From: Cristatella mucedo
Lineage: Eukaryota; Bryozoa; Phylactolaemata; Cristatellidae
Assembly: GCA_009760855.2 (NCBI GenBank)
Contig: WPIO01000010.1
Coordinates: forward strand, 7,676,001 to 7,740,000
Direction: 5' to 3'
DNA: 64,000 bases
Shown piece after piece: positions 1 through 11,705 of this stretch (the first letter of the stretch is position 1; the number at the start of each line of letters is the position of its first letter). The position numbers and the translations under genes are program-made. Below the pieces are notes generated by a model. The model searched no databases. It was not told the DNA's origin and saw nothing but the letters and a program-made list of their open reading frames with translations.

Positions 1-1702
1 GATCGTGCAAATCGTTTGCAGATCACACCAAACCGGCCAAGGCACGAGCCAAGGGGCTGTCCTCCATAGAGCCATGGCCTGGCCCATCTTGAAGCCATCA
101 ATAGCCGAGCTAGCCCACTCCAGTCAGCTGGGCCCACCCTGAACCGGCCTAGTGCCTTCGGGCTCTCCTCCCATCTGGGCCCAAATGCATTGTCTGCCAT
201 CTCCCGGTCAATCCTCAGAGCCCGGCTCAATTAGGCTGTACTGGTACACTATTGCCAGGTACATATCGTGCAGATCCTAACTCCTTGTCTTGGCTTTTTC
301 TCATCCTATCAAAGTCCACGACGGGTTGCAATTAAGGACTTGTCACTGAGCCTGCTATTGCCCTGCAATAATGATGCATAGGCAGATATGAAGGGGCTGA
401 GAGGGCTATGCGATGCAGATTCAGTATTCCTAACATTGTTGGTTGGCTGGCAGCCATTGCCTTAGAATCGCAACAAAGCCGACATCGTGACAAGTGCATG
501 CCACGTTTGTTGTTAATGGCAGCCACCATCTGCTTGCATGCACAGATCCATAGTCGTTCGACATGCAAAGCCGAGGTAGGTAAATGACACAGTCACAGCA
601 GCCATTGCTGCTAGTGTTGTTAGATGGCTAAGAGAAAAAATGCATGATCAGTTGCTAGGACCTACCAGCATACGGATAGCATAATCCTGTAGGCATTCTA
701 AAAGTGGGATATGCCCTTTACAACGGCTCATGCACACCCGGTAGTTGGTTTTCCTTTGAATGATCGATTGGCTTTCTGACTGATAGCCGACCTGACGAAG
801 AGGAAGTGCAATCACCTGTCCAATCCTGCCCACACTGGATCGGTCGCAGCTGCTGGCTTACAGAGTGCTTTCAGAGCTGGTAGGAGAGGGGTTTTCAAGG
901 CCAGATCACTCTGGTGAAGAGCAAGGGTGGGGGGAGCTGAGCTGAGGTAAAAGTAAACGCGATAGCATCTCGATGCAATCCCCTGACGGTATTGGACATC
1001 GGCCGTCAACACTGGCGTGGCTGTCACTACCTACTAGCAGCAGCAGCGGCAGCAGATTTCAAGCTTGCTTGAAATGGATGTATCACTGCAACCTCTCATT
1101 CAGTGGGACACATTCACTCTGGCTTTTCAGATAGCCGAGAGCCAAAGAAGAACAAAAGATCAAGGTCAAGCTGTGAAAGAGTGGAGCTCTGACACGAATG
1201 CAGGTAGGGTGCACAATACTTTGCCTGCAGCCCGTGTGTGCGCAAGCTCTTTGATTTTGAGCCCACTGCTGCACGAGGATCCAACACACCCGAAATCTGA
1301 GTTGGCTGCGAACCATTTGACACAAGTTTCGGCAGCGCAACCTCGACAGGTTATCTGTTCACTGCTAGCGCCACACTTCCGGAATACGCTCGCAGGCTGT
1401 TTGCTTGCTGCTGCTGCTGCAGCCGCCCACCGCCCAACCCCCGACTTCTGTGCTGCCGCTGCTGCAGTAAGGCAGGCTGTGGCTCGAGGGCACACAGCCC
1501 GCACACCACAGGACTTTCTTGTCCAACCTGCACCCGTCCCTTGCATGCCTCCAGCGCGAGACCATGGTTCACTGCAATTCCCAGTGGCGGGCCAATTCCG
1601 GTGGTGGCCACTCCTACACGGTGACCAATTTGCTTTGTCGGACCTGCAGATTCACAGGCCGTTCTGCTACGCGACGATGCGAGACCACAGAAAAGACCTC
1701 GG
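1..1702. other. 5' flank, no supported gene
   Basis: No repeat or gene is recognised here. A plus-strand frame is open from 1065 to 1844, but it is alanine-rich, resembles no family, and overlaps the candidate MRTF exon 1 in another frame. I treat it as chance openness of GC-rich DNA. The actin-binding RPEL repeats that normally start an MRTF protein were looked for in the open frames here and not found. Confidence 0.4.
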
Positions 1703-1865
1703 ATGGCGGCCGGTGGCGACTCGAGTGGAAAACGTCCACAGGCCGTGGCGGCGGCTGCAGCAGCCGCAGCATGCGGTGCTGCTTCTTCACGAGATCGCCT
1801 TCTCGGCAAGGCGACGTCACGACTCGAGAGTGGCTGCAGCATGACCAGTCACAGTGCAACGGCGG
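1703..1865 (+). CDS. MRTF candidate exon 1
   Basis: An ATG at 1703 opens a frame of 54 codons plus one base. It starts MAAGGDSSGKRPQ, runs through a poly-Ala stretch, and ends at a good donor (GGCGG then GTGAGTAC, intron from 1866). The one-base overhang plus CT at 4116 makes an Ala codon and keeps the exon 2 frame, so the phase fits. The frame is also open upstream to about 1625, and an acceptor-like TGCAG at about 1641-1645 allows it to be an internal exon instead. Nothing in the residues is diagnostic of MRTF, so the link rests only on phase, splice signal and position. Confidence 0.42.
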
Positions 1866-3404
1866 GTGAGTACAGCATCCTCGACCACCAGCTCCATGCT
1901 CTGGTCCACGCTCTCGGGCAGCGCTCTGGGTCGAGTGGGCTGCTCACATACGCATCACCACAGCGAGCCGGACCGAGGTGAGGGTGCCGAGCACGTGCTC
2001 GTAGCATGAGACGGAGAGAGGCGCAAAGCGTCTGCACGGCCCACGTGCCCGACGTCGCCGCTGCTAGCTCCATTCATGATGCCCCCCCCCCCGTCCGGCC
2101 GACGGCGCTAGCAGGCCACTGCGGCAGCAGCGCAGGCAGCCGTACCAAGCAGCGGCAGCGGCGGCTGCAGTACACCTGCGACTGGCTAATTTGGGTGGCA
2201 CGACTGGTTCTTATTGGCTTTGTCTCGACGGCAGCAGATGCAGCGGCCCAGCAGGCTCTGGATAGCCAGCTAGCCGCGTTCCAATGACCGCTGTCGAAAG
2301 GCCGCCTGTAGGAGTTTGTTTACGTATCTCATTCTTAAGCTAGAAAACTCAGTGCCAGGATTTGCCGACGTCGCGCTCGTCTCCCACTGCTGCCGGCCAG
2401 CGCTTCACGGCAGTCGGCATTACGAGAGAGCAACTCGAGGGGAAAAAGTGCTAGCGAACGGCACCTAATAGTTTAATCAGCTCCGCCGGCAGCCCTGCCA
2501 CGATTTCTACGGGCAGTGCCTAATGACTTGGCTTGTGCCTCTGTGTAGCGTAATTTGCTAATAAAAGCAACCAAAGCTCGGGTCTCCTCTGGCAGCCCAG
2601 CGGAGACAAGAGAACGACCACTCTAAAGACAGCCATGCCAGCGAAACTGTTCCAGGTGAGAGTGGCAGGCCTGCACGTGGCCTTGCTTGCTCGATTGGAC
2701 AAGCCGTCAGAGCTCGGCTGCGCACTGGTGTGGCACCGCTAGGGACGAAGTCGGTGAAAATGACTCGCAGACAGACTAGGCTCTGTCGAAAAAAGAGCAA
2801 GTATAGGCATGCTTGAATGCACAACAGTAGCCTGCCAACCGATAGCTAAAAAGAGCCGTTCTCTCTAGTTGTCATATTTCACTAGCATATTCTGAAGGCA
2901 GGAAGAGTTTATGTAGTGCAAAGACTCTTAACTTTGATGAGGGATGAGCTAGTAAGAGTGGAATAGCAAGGGGATGTTGAAATAGAGAGCTAGAGAGGAA
3001 GAGATTGTCAGAACAAAAAAGAGGGGAGAGAGAGACAGAGAGTTAGAGATAGAGAGAGATAAGACAGACAAACAGAGAGACACAAATGGAGAGTAGAAAT
3101 GAGAGGCATAGCGATAAAGAAGGGTACATGGATAGAGAGGGAAGGAAGGAGGGTTAATAATATTGATAATGAGATATTTGTATAGTACCAGCAGGGGGTT
3201 AAATGTCTGCTGGTACTTTACAGACACTGTACAAAAGTTAGGGAAATAGTAGAAATTGGATAAATAATAGTAATAATACATATGTTTAGCATCCTAAGAG
3301 AATTATATCTCTCTTTAGGAACTTCACATACAGATAGATAAATAGGTAGATTGATAAGATGAAGAGAGGGCACAGTGGGACAGAAAGAGGGAGAGAAAAA
3401 GAGA

Positions 3405-3467
<63 letters not shown>

Positions 3468-5027
3468 GCGGCAAGAGAAAAAGACAGGCAGAGACAGTGT
3501 GGCCTGGAAGGCACGGGTTAGGCAAACGGGCGATTGGGGATTGCATTGCACCAAGGTCAGAGTTGGTGCGACGAGATGACTGCAGTTTTCCCTAGACTTC
3601 CATGAACAAGTGTGCAGCATGACTCCTTAACCATCCCCAAGGGCGAACCAAGACAACACTAGGTCTCGAGAAATATTTTGACCATGTTCAACGATGCACA
3701 AACGACCAAGTTAACATCTGCCAATATTTGCAATAGCACGTGCTGGTACAAATATGTTTACTAGACGAAGAAGCTCCGACAGTTCGAAGTGTCAGGGAAG
3801 TGCGGCACCAATGCGGCAGCTGGTTCGGAACCACTTTGTAGGTACAAATGCACGTCCTATGCCGCTGCTGGGCAGCACACACACTCACATGCAGAAACAG
3901 TCGTACGCACGTGAGAGCGCACAGCGTTGTACTGAGTGGTGCCGGTAGCCAGGGCGAGAGTATAATCAAGGGTCGCTCTTCAGCTCCTAGTTTAACTACG
4001 CTCATGTCGGCACTACGTGCATTCGTTCCATGCTGCCTCACTCGCTTGCTGCCGCCTCGGCTAGCGATTCAGCCGCCGTCGCGCTGAAGCAGGCTGCTGC
4101 CGTGCGGTTTTGCAGCTGGCAGCATCGAGCTGCCGTTCACCAGCGAGCTGCCAGACGCAGACAACCAGATCCAAGCTGGTGGCGGCGACGGTGACGTCGG
4201 TCGCCTACGCTTACGCAACGACGAAGAATGCGGCCGTGGCTGCGGCAGGTCAGGCAGTCTCGGCCCCGTCGGCGGTCCCGGTGCTAGCATCGACGGCGAG
4301 AGATGCAGTAAGGAAACTCATTGCAGCGGCAGCAGAAGCAGCAGTCTCGCGGATGACACACCCGACGATGGCGGCTGCGGTGAGGCGCTGCTGTTGCTGC
4401 CCCTTCCGAGCTCTTCGCCGGTAGGCGGCAGCAGCAGCCCGATGGCGGCCGAGGCACAGTTGTGCACTGACTCTCGAAGCTCGGCGGCGGAGTGCAGGCA
4501 TCGTGGTGGCGAAAGTGGCCATCTAAAGCCGGCTAGCACCACCGCCTCTGCTGTGGCATCAACGACACTCGGTGCCACTGCTTCCACAGGACTGACCACG
4601 GCGATCACTAGTGGCTTGGCCACGCCCATGCAGTCACCGACCAAGACCAGCGTGTCGTCATCGGCAAGCACCAGCAGGCCATCGCAGACCAACAGGTCTG
4701 CCAGCGGCGGCAACGCCGGTGGCAGTGCCAGCAAAAAGACCAAGCCCAAGGTGAACACCAAGACAAAGGTGATCAAGTTCCATGAATACAAAGGTCCGCC
4801 GCCTCAGCCGGCTGCGGCGGCCACATCTGCCACGGTTTCCGCATCAAAGGCTACGTCTGGCCAAGCTGGCAGCACCAGGGACTGCTCGCGAACGGCCACT
4901 TCGGCAGTCACAGCAAGGCCAACAGCGACGGCCTCTCCTTTGCCAGCATTGGCGGACGAAGGTGGAGTGGCCGTGGTCAACGGCGGGCAGGCAGCCACGA
5001 CCAATCAGATGGCAAGCATGGCAGTAT

Positions 5028-5093
<66 letters not shown>

Positions 5094-5980
5094 CACCACC
5101 TGCGGCTGCGGATCAGGGGTGCGGCAGTGGCGCCATCAGCACCGAGCTGGCACAGTACAACCTCATGCTTCGTCAGCAGCAGCTGTTTCTGCAGTGGCAG
5201 CTCGAGCAGCAGCACTCCATGCCGGTGCTGGTGCCCATGGTGCAGACGCCATCACCACCGCCACCGGCACAGCTGCCGACAGTGCACCAGCGCTTGGCAG
5301 CTGCCGGCGCCGCAGCCTTGTCTGTCGGCTGCGCGCCCGCACACTCGGCGTTGGCCGGGGGAGCTTCTGGACTTCTGCAGCCTTCGCAGGTCGGCAGCCT
5401 GCAGTGTCCCGATGCAGTGCAGTGTCAGCCGGGCTCGGAGCTAGTAGCCTCTGGCAGTGGCAGAGGCAGCAGCTTCAGTGCCGGCTGCAGTGGCAGCAGC
5501 CCACTGCCGGCGCTCTCGCCGCAGTTGCAGCCGCCTCAGCAGATTGGTGAGCCGTCGCCCGCCGTGGTGACCACTGCTCCCGCTGCTCCTGCCTTCCAGG
5601 CGGTGCACGATTCGACTGGTCTGCTGGGCACCACAGCGGCTCTGTGTGTGCCAGCGCTGTGCGCGCCAGCGCCACTGCCGAGGCCTCCGCACCAGCAGCC
5701 GTCGTCGCGGCTGCTGCAATCGCAGCGGAAGGAAGGCCAAAGCAGGTGAGCGAACCAGGGTTTAGATTTCTGCAGAGGTGCCGATGAAATTTTAACTGGC
5801 CAACTAGGTGCTGCATGCAGACACGCCTCCCCCACTTCGGTGAATGAGTTTAAAGTGCAAACATTCTCGCACATGCATACAACAGGGTGTGCAACGGGAG
5901 GAGCAAGAGCACAAGAGCTGGCGTGGGCTGAGTGCATTACGTGCTAACTTGTGGTGCGCATGTGGTGTCTGTGTGTGCAT

Positions 5981-6025
<45 letters not shown>

Positions 6026-7059
6026 TGTGTGTGTGTGCATGCAGGACGAGCGAGCTCAACCCAAGGTTGAACAACCTACGGCTGTTGAACCTCTCCTGAG
6101 CGAGCAAATCATTTTAAGGCGTCCTGAACGCACAGCATTGAGTAGGAGGCACGATGAGGCCGTCGAGCTCCCACTACCACTTAATATTAAAAATAATAAT
6201 AAGACATTCATTTGGGGCCCTCGGAGAACCCAATCTCTTTCTAGGCACTTTACTTGAGAGCTGTAAAGAAAGTAGCTCGCATGGGTGGCAGGGGCAACTT
6301 TCTGCCGTCAGCCGTCGTACGATGCTGAGCGCGTGTGCGTGCTGCCATTACCACGAGGCCAGCGAGCGAGCATCGGCCGCCATTGCAGGATCTCGCCCAG
6401 CCTCGAAGACATGAAGATTGTGGAGCTGAAAGCCCAGCTGAAGCAGCGAGGCCTGCCCGTGTCCGGATCAAAGCAGCAGCTGATCAAGCGACTTCAGTCT
6501 CACCAACACGAAAGTGAGGGACAGTCTGCCGTCGCCCATCGTGCTGTGGCTCGTCTAATGCATGCACACGCTGCTGCTGCTGCTGCAGCATTGCTCCGGT
6601 GGAAATGGAATGCAGTCCAGAGAGACCCAAGTGTCGGCCTTTGCAGAAGCAGCATCCTGCAGATGGTGCTGCGCTGACAGTGACTCGGGCGCATTCACTT
6701 GCAGGCCGGAGTGTCAGCGGTGACACAATCGTGCACACGACCACCCCGTCGGTGGCAGGTGGCAGCGCCAGCAGCCCGCTGAGCGTGCCCTCCTCATCCC
6801 TGGCATCGCCGCCGTCTACTCCGATGACTCTGGCCAGCCAGAGCGAGGATGGATATCTGCAAATGCCGTCGACTTCGGCATCGTCGTCCATCAGCAGCTT
6901 GGCAGCAGCCGAGGAAGAAGAAAGGCAAGTGATGCCTGTGGCTTGGTTGAGTGGATTGGACCAGCTTCAACGACAGTGTCGAAGGTAGCTAGACAGATAT
7001 AAATAAGCAGATAGATAGAGACAAAAGAAAGACAAGTGAGAGAAACAGGAGAGCAAGCA

Positions 7060-7130
<71 letters not shown>

Positions 7131-10100
7131 GGAGAGAGAGAGATTGGGAGAGACAGAGAGCAGAGAAAAGCAACAGTGAGAGAAAGGGGATGGGATGGCA
7201 AAAGGAAAGATAGCGTAGAGCGAGAACGAAAAAAGAGAGAGGAGACAGAAGTTACACAAACAGGCGGACAGAGAATAAGCCGCGGAGGACGGAATTGTAC
7301 TTTGGCAGCACCCAGCAGCAAGGAGCTCAGTTCTTTTTGAAGCTGATTGGTAGCTGGACTGGCCTTGCATGCCCCTTTGATCTGCTCTGTTTGACAGATG
7401 GCTCAAACTTCCTGTCGGGAGTACCTTATCCTAATGGCAAAATATCACGGACATTTGTCATAAGTACACCGGAGGTGTTTATTAACTTTAGTAAACACTG
7501 CCTGTTGCCTATGCAATGAACTCAAAATAATCCTAGCTAGTATAAGCAATAGGTTGTCAACAGTCAAACTCTGCCAGAATGTTAGACATAGACATAGACA
7601 TAGACATAGGAACTCAGCTAGAGTTACATTCCTGCATCCGACGGGCACCATTGCAGTTTGCTCAAATGTCACAGAACCCTTCCTACATTGATTGCTAAGG
7701 TGAACAAGTTATAGGTGCATTAGCGTAACATTCCTTAAAACATAGATTTCTATCGTCGTGCTGTGTGACGATAATGGAAGCCGTGGGGCTCATTTGTGGC
7801 AAACGTCTGAGTCGGCATTCGTTCCCACTTCACCTTATCTTTAGCCCCCTATCTCCCCATCCAGCTTCATTTCCACTCGTCTTCTGCACAACCTTATAGT
7901 TATTGTGAGGTGGCACCAAACCCCTGCCACCGTATGGATGTTGGAGGAGTGGCTATGGCCCTCTGGCGGGTGCAGTCTCCTTTTCCTGTGTTGCTGGAAT
8001 TGGAGAGCATGCCACGGCATCCTAATTATCCCGCCCTGGCATAGCAAACTAAGGACCAATTAGCCAATGTATAAGGCAGCACAGTGCTCTTGCCATCATC
8101 GAGACATTAAACCGAGATGGACGGCCTGCATGTTGTGTCGCCAGTGTGGCGTTTGCAGCCAGCAAGCGAGCATTGCGCGGCATCCAGGGCCCCCCACACC
8201 AGTGCTAACAACGAGTGGCTAGCTAACCGACGGCATGCTAGCCAAGGAGCTCATGGCACTCTCTTTGGAAGAGTCACCCCTGCTCAGCATTGAGCCGCGC
8301 TCCACCGGCCCTCCTATTGCTGCCGTGCTCAATGTCAGAGTGGGCAGCACAGAGGCAAGCGCTAGGCCCTCATTCACTGCCACCTTCTGGGCAATTGCAG
8401 GACGTTCTATGGAGGAGGAGGAGTAGGAGGAGGAGGAGGAGGAGGAGGAGGAGGAGGAGGAGGAGGAGGAGGAGGGTGCAGCATCGGCTTTCTTTCCTCA
8501 TCGGCAGCCGTGCACGAGGAGATCGTGCGGCAGCAGCAGAGACGAATAGAGGAGCTGCAGGAGCTGCTGCGCGAGTCGCAGATGCAGCTGTCCACGCAGC
8601 AGCTTCATGCGAGCGCAACTGCAGTCGGCGCAAGCCTGCGAAAGGACAGGAAAAGCGCCAAGAAGTCGCCAGCCAGCAGGCGTGCCACAGCAGCGGCAAC
8701 TGCTACAGCAGCAGGATCGATGGCAGTGCAGCTTAGGACAGCGGAGCAGCAGCAGCAGCGCGCAGCCGACAGCACGGGCAGTGGCGGCGAAGTGGCATCT
8801 GCAGCACCAACGAATGGCAGCCACAGCCACAGCAGCAGCCCTCTGCCTGGCATGCCGCTCCTGCCTGCTGCGTCTGCTGCTAATTCGCATCCGGCACAAG
8901 TATCGACCACGGAGCTGCAGCGGCAGCAGCAGCCGTCCCAGTCGCTGCATTTTGCTGGATTTGCCAATTGTCAGATGCAAGCCGCCCAGGTGCCGATGGC
9001 CACAATGGTGGCGGCCTGTCGTGTCTCCTCCACGGCGATCGAGTCTGCAGAGGGTACCTCACCGCTGCCTCACCTGTCACTTCCGGCTGGCATTGCTGCA
9101 CTGCACGGCGGTCCTATCGAGTCGCCGACGGACAAGGCTGGCAAGGCTGGCGGGTGAGCAGATGCGGCGCTCACGCGATGCTGCACATCCGAGGAGGATG
9201 TACCGACTATGCATCGCCGGTGCATCCGCCATCGTCCGTCTCTTCGGCTCCTCGGAGCGCACTTTCAGCCAATAGCCTGGCCAGCTCACTCGCTTGCCTC
9301 AGTTGCCTTTCGCTGGTCGCTGCATGCTGCCTCTTCAAAATATTAGGCTGCGCCAAGCGGCCTGTCTTTGAGCGCCCTGCACCGCCTCAGTCGATCCTGT
9401 CTGCCACTACTGCCGTCTGTCACTTCGCTTGTAGCCCACACTTCCCCCTAAACCACCGCCGCCATCACGGGTGACCCACCCCTCCCGGCCAATACTAGCT
9501 GCCTCCACTAGAAATGCTAGCAAATGGTGTACAATCAACTGCAAACTTTCTGTCTGCCACACGGTGGAGGTGGTGCCGAAGCACCTGCTGACTTTCCAAC
9601 GGCACCAATCATTCGACATTAGCCGCTGAACAGTAACCAAAAAACTGACCCTTCAGTGTCTCGATGTGCCGAAGAAGACAAGAGCGAAGCTGCTGCGTTT
9701 CGAGCAGGGAAGGTGCACCTGCTGCCAACCTATGTTGCACGATCAGGCGCTACGAAAGCATCAGCCATACTACGCTTGCAGCTGCTTGCAGCAGCTACGG
9801 CTACATGGCAGCAGCAACAGCAGCCTGAGGTGCCGCTCTGTCCAGAGTAGGCTACAGCTGGGTGGATGCGAGGGAAGTGGACCGAAGCTGCCCGGAAGCA
9901 CACCGGCTGCAGCTCGAGGCACGGCTCTTCTGCGGCTCGGAGGTCGGTAATGATCCAGACTGGCACGAGGCAAGGGGGAGAAGGAGGTCATCCACAAACT
10001 GTATCGCCTACATTTAAAACTATTCAAACAGGTCTGCCAATTAGCACCGGCAGGGCAGGCCCACCAAACCGTCGTCAGCCGGCTGGGTCACTGGCACGGC

Positions 10101-11610
10101 AGTCACGATGATGATGACTTGCACCTATCGATAATCTCCCCAGAGGTAATAGAACACAGCTTCACAGGTATCATTACACTGTGCCCGAGATCGGCAACTG
10201 GTGCTGCCGTGTTTTCCTTGGCCACAGTAAACAAATAGCCAGCCGCCGAGAAGTACCCCGTCCTGCCCCCACCCAGGTATCCAGAGGGTCTCAAGCAAGC
10301 AGCTGTGACCAGCCAGGGGGCAAGCCGTAGCCAGTCTAGACGTTAGGCTCGTGCTCGATCAGCTTCGCTAGCTAGCCAGCCCCAGCTAAACAGCTCGACG
10401 AGTCGCGTGGCTTCGAAAGGTAGATCACGTGGCTTTGTCGCGAGGTTCCACAAAGACAAGCCACGTTCTGGCCGGTATTTGAGGTATCGATTGTCGGGGG
10501 GGGGGGGGAAGGGGGAAGGGGAGAGGGTAGATGCAGCTGAAAGCCTGCTGGCAGCCATGCCTCGACGAGGCCGTGCCCTCCCTGTGCGTCGCCGGCACCG
10601 GCACGTGGAAGGCAGCCTCGGCACCCAGTGGCCTTACGACTGCAGGGAGCTCGATATTGTAATTAATGGCACTATACAAGGGTTCTATGACACCAGGACC
10701 TGCGTATGATTAGGGGACTTTGCTGGCTGCACAGCATCTTGAGGTCTGACGTGCAAAACCTCTAGCATACTTTCTTATCGAGATGCTGTGTGTGTGTGTG
10801 TGTGTGTGTGTGTGCACATGCGCAAGAGCGAGTGTGTCCCCTGGCGCATCCACTAGGCTGCTGCGGCTGGCTGCTCAGTCGTCTGCAAGGCGGTGCCTGC
10901 TGCTGGCCTGCTCCTCGTTTCTGCTCTGCTTCCCGCCCTGCAGTGTCTCCTTGGAGTGCACTTAGCTGGTGATGCTCCCGATGACGGAAGGCAGCAGCAT
11001 AATCTGGTTTGCTGACTCTTCAAATGCCAGCCGCCTTCAGTTCACACCCCTTCGTGCCATTGCATCTCCACCCCAAGCTGCAGCACAACTCGATGTTGCC
11101 GACAACCATCTAACTACCGCATGAAAAAGCAGCTTAAGATACCAGCCCCGAATGCAGCACAACAAACAGTCTCAGCAAGTGTACTGCCATGGATACCGGC
11201 AAAGGAATCCAGTTTGGCCTGGGGGGGTGTGGGGGCAGTGAGCATACATACAGGAGCGCGCAGCAGCAGCAATCTGTCGGCCCATATTGCACGCATTTAC
11301 ATTAATGAACCACAGCACGAAAGGTCGCGCAGACCCTACTGCCGATCAGATCCAAGGAGCCGCGCGGCTGTCTGCTCCTTCCATTAATCCCAGCAGCAAG
11401 CTACTCGAAGCTATGCAAGGCGGCCACAAAGGGCAGCAGCGTAAAAAGGACTCCTTGGGTGCTCGCTTTCGGCAGCCGGCCTAGCGGCAACTCTGAGAGC
11501 AGCGAAAACTGGACGAGAACGGCATGCGTGCGAGGCTGCTGCCGCCACCGGTGCTTCGGTGAATGATCGGGGCAGTTATCCCTCCTGCATTTGCCAACAG
11601 CAGCAACGAG

Positions 11611-11705
<95 letters not shown>

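Noticed and set aside
1065-1844. 259-codon plus-strand open frame
   Set aside because: Ala/His/Pro-rich, no domain, long minus-strand frames overlap it, and the better candidate exon 1 lies in another frame.
3286-3620. SLSLSL-rich frames (also at 7000, 11600, 28200 and 29500)
   Set aside because: Translations of GA/CT microsatellites, not proteins.
4250-4791. Long minus-strand open frames across MRTF exon 2
   Set aside because: Opposite strand of a well-supported exon; composition mirrors its GC-rich codons.
4782-5444. Poly-Gln open frame
   Set aside because: It is the shadow of MRTF exon 2; the basic and Q-rich MRTF motifs are in the poly-Ala frame, which also joins in phase to the SAP exon.
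9666-9950. Possible extra MRTF exon
   Set aside because: It has an acceptor-like CCCTTCAG, but no donor gives the phase-0 end required by exon 7, and exon 12003-12102 fits better.
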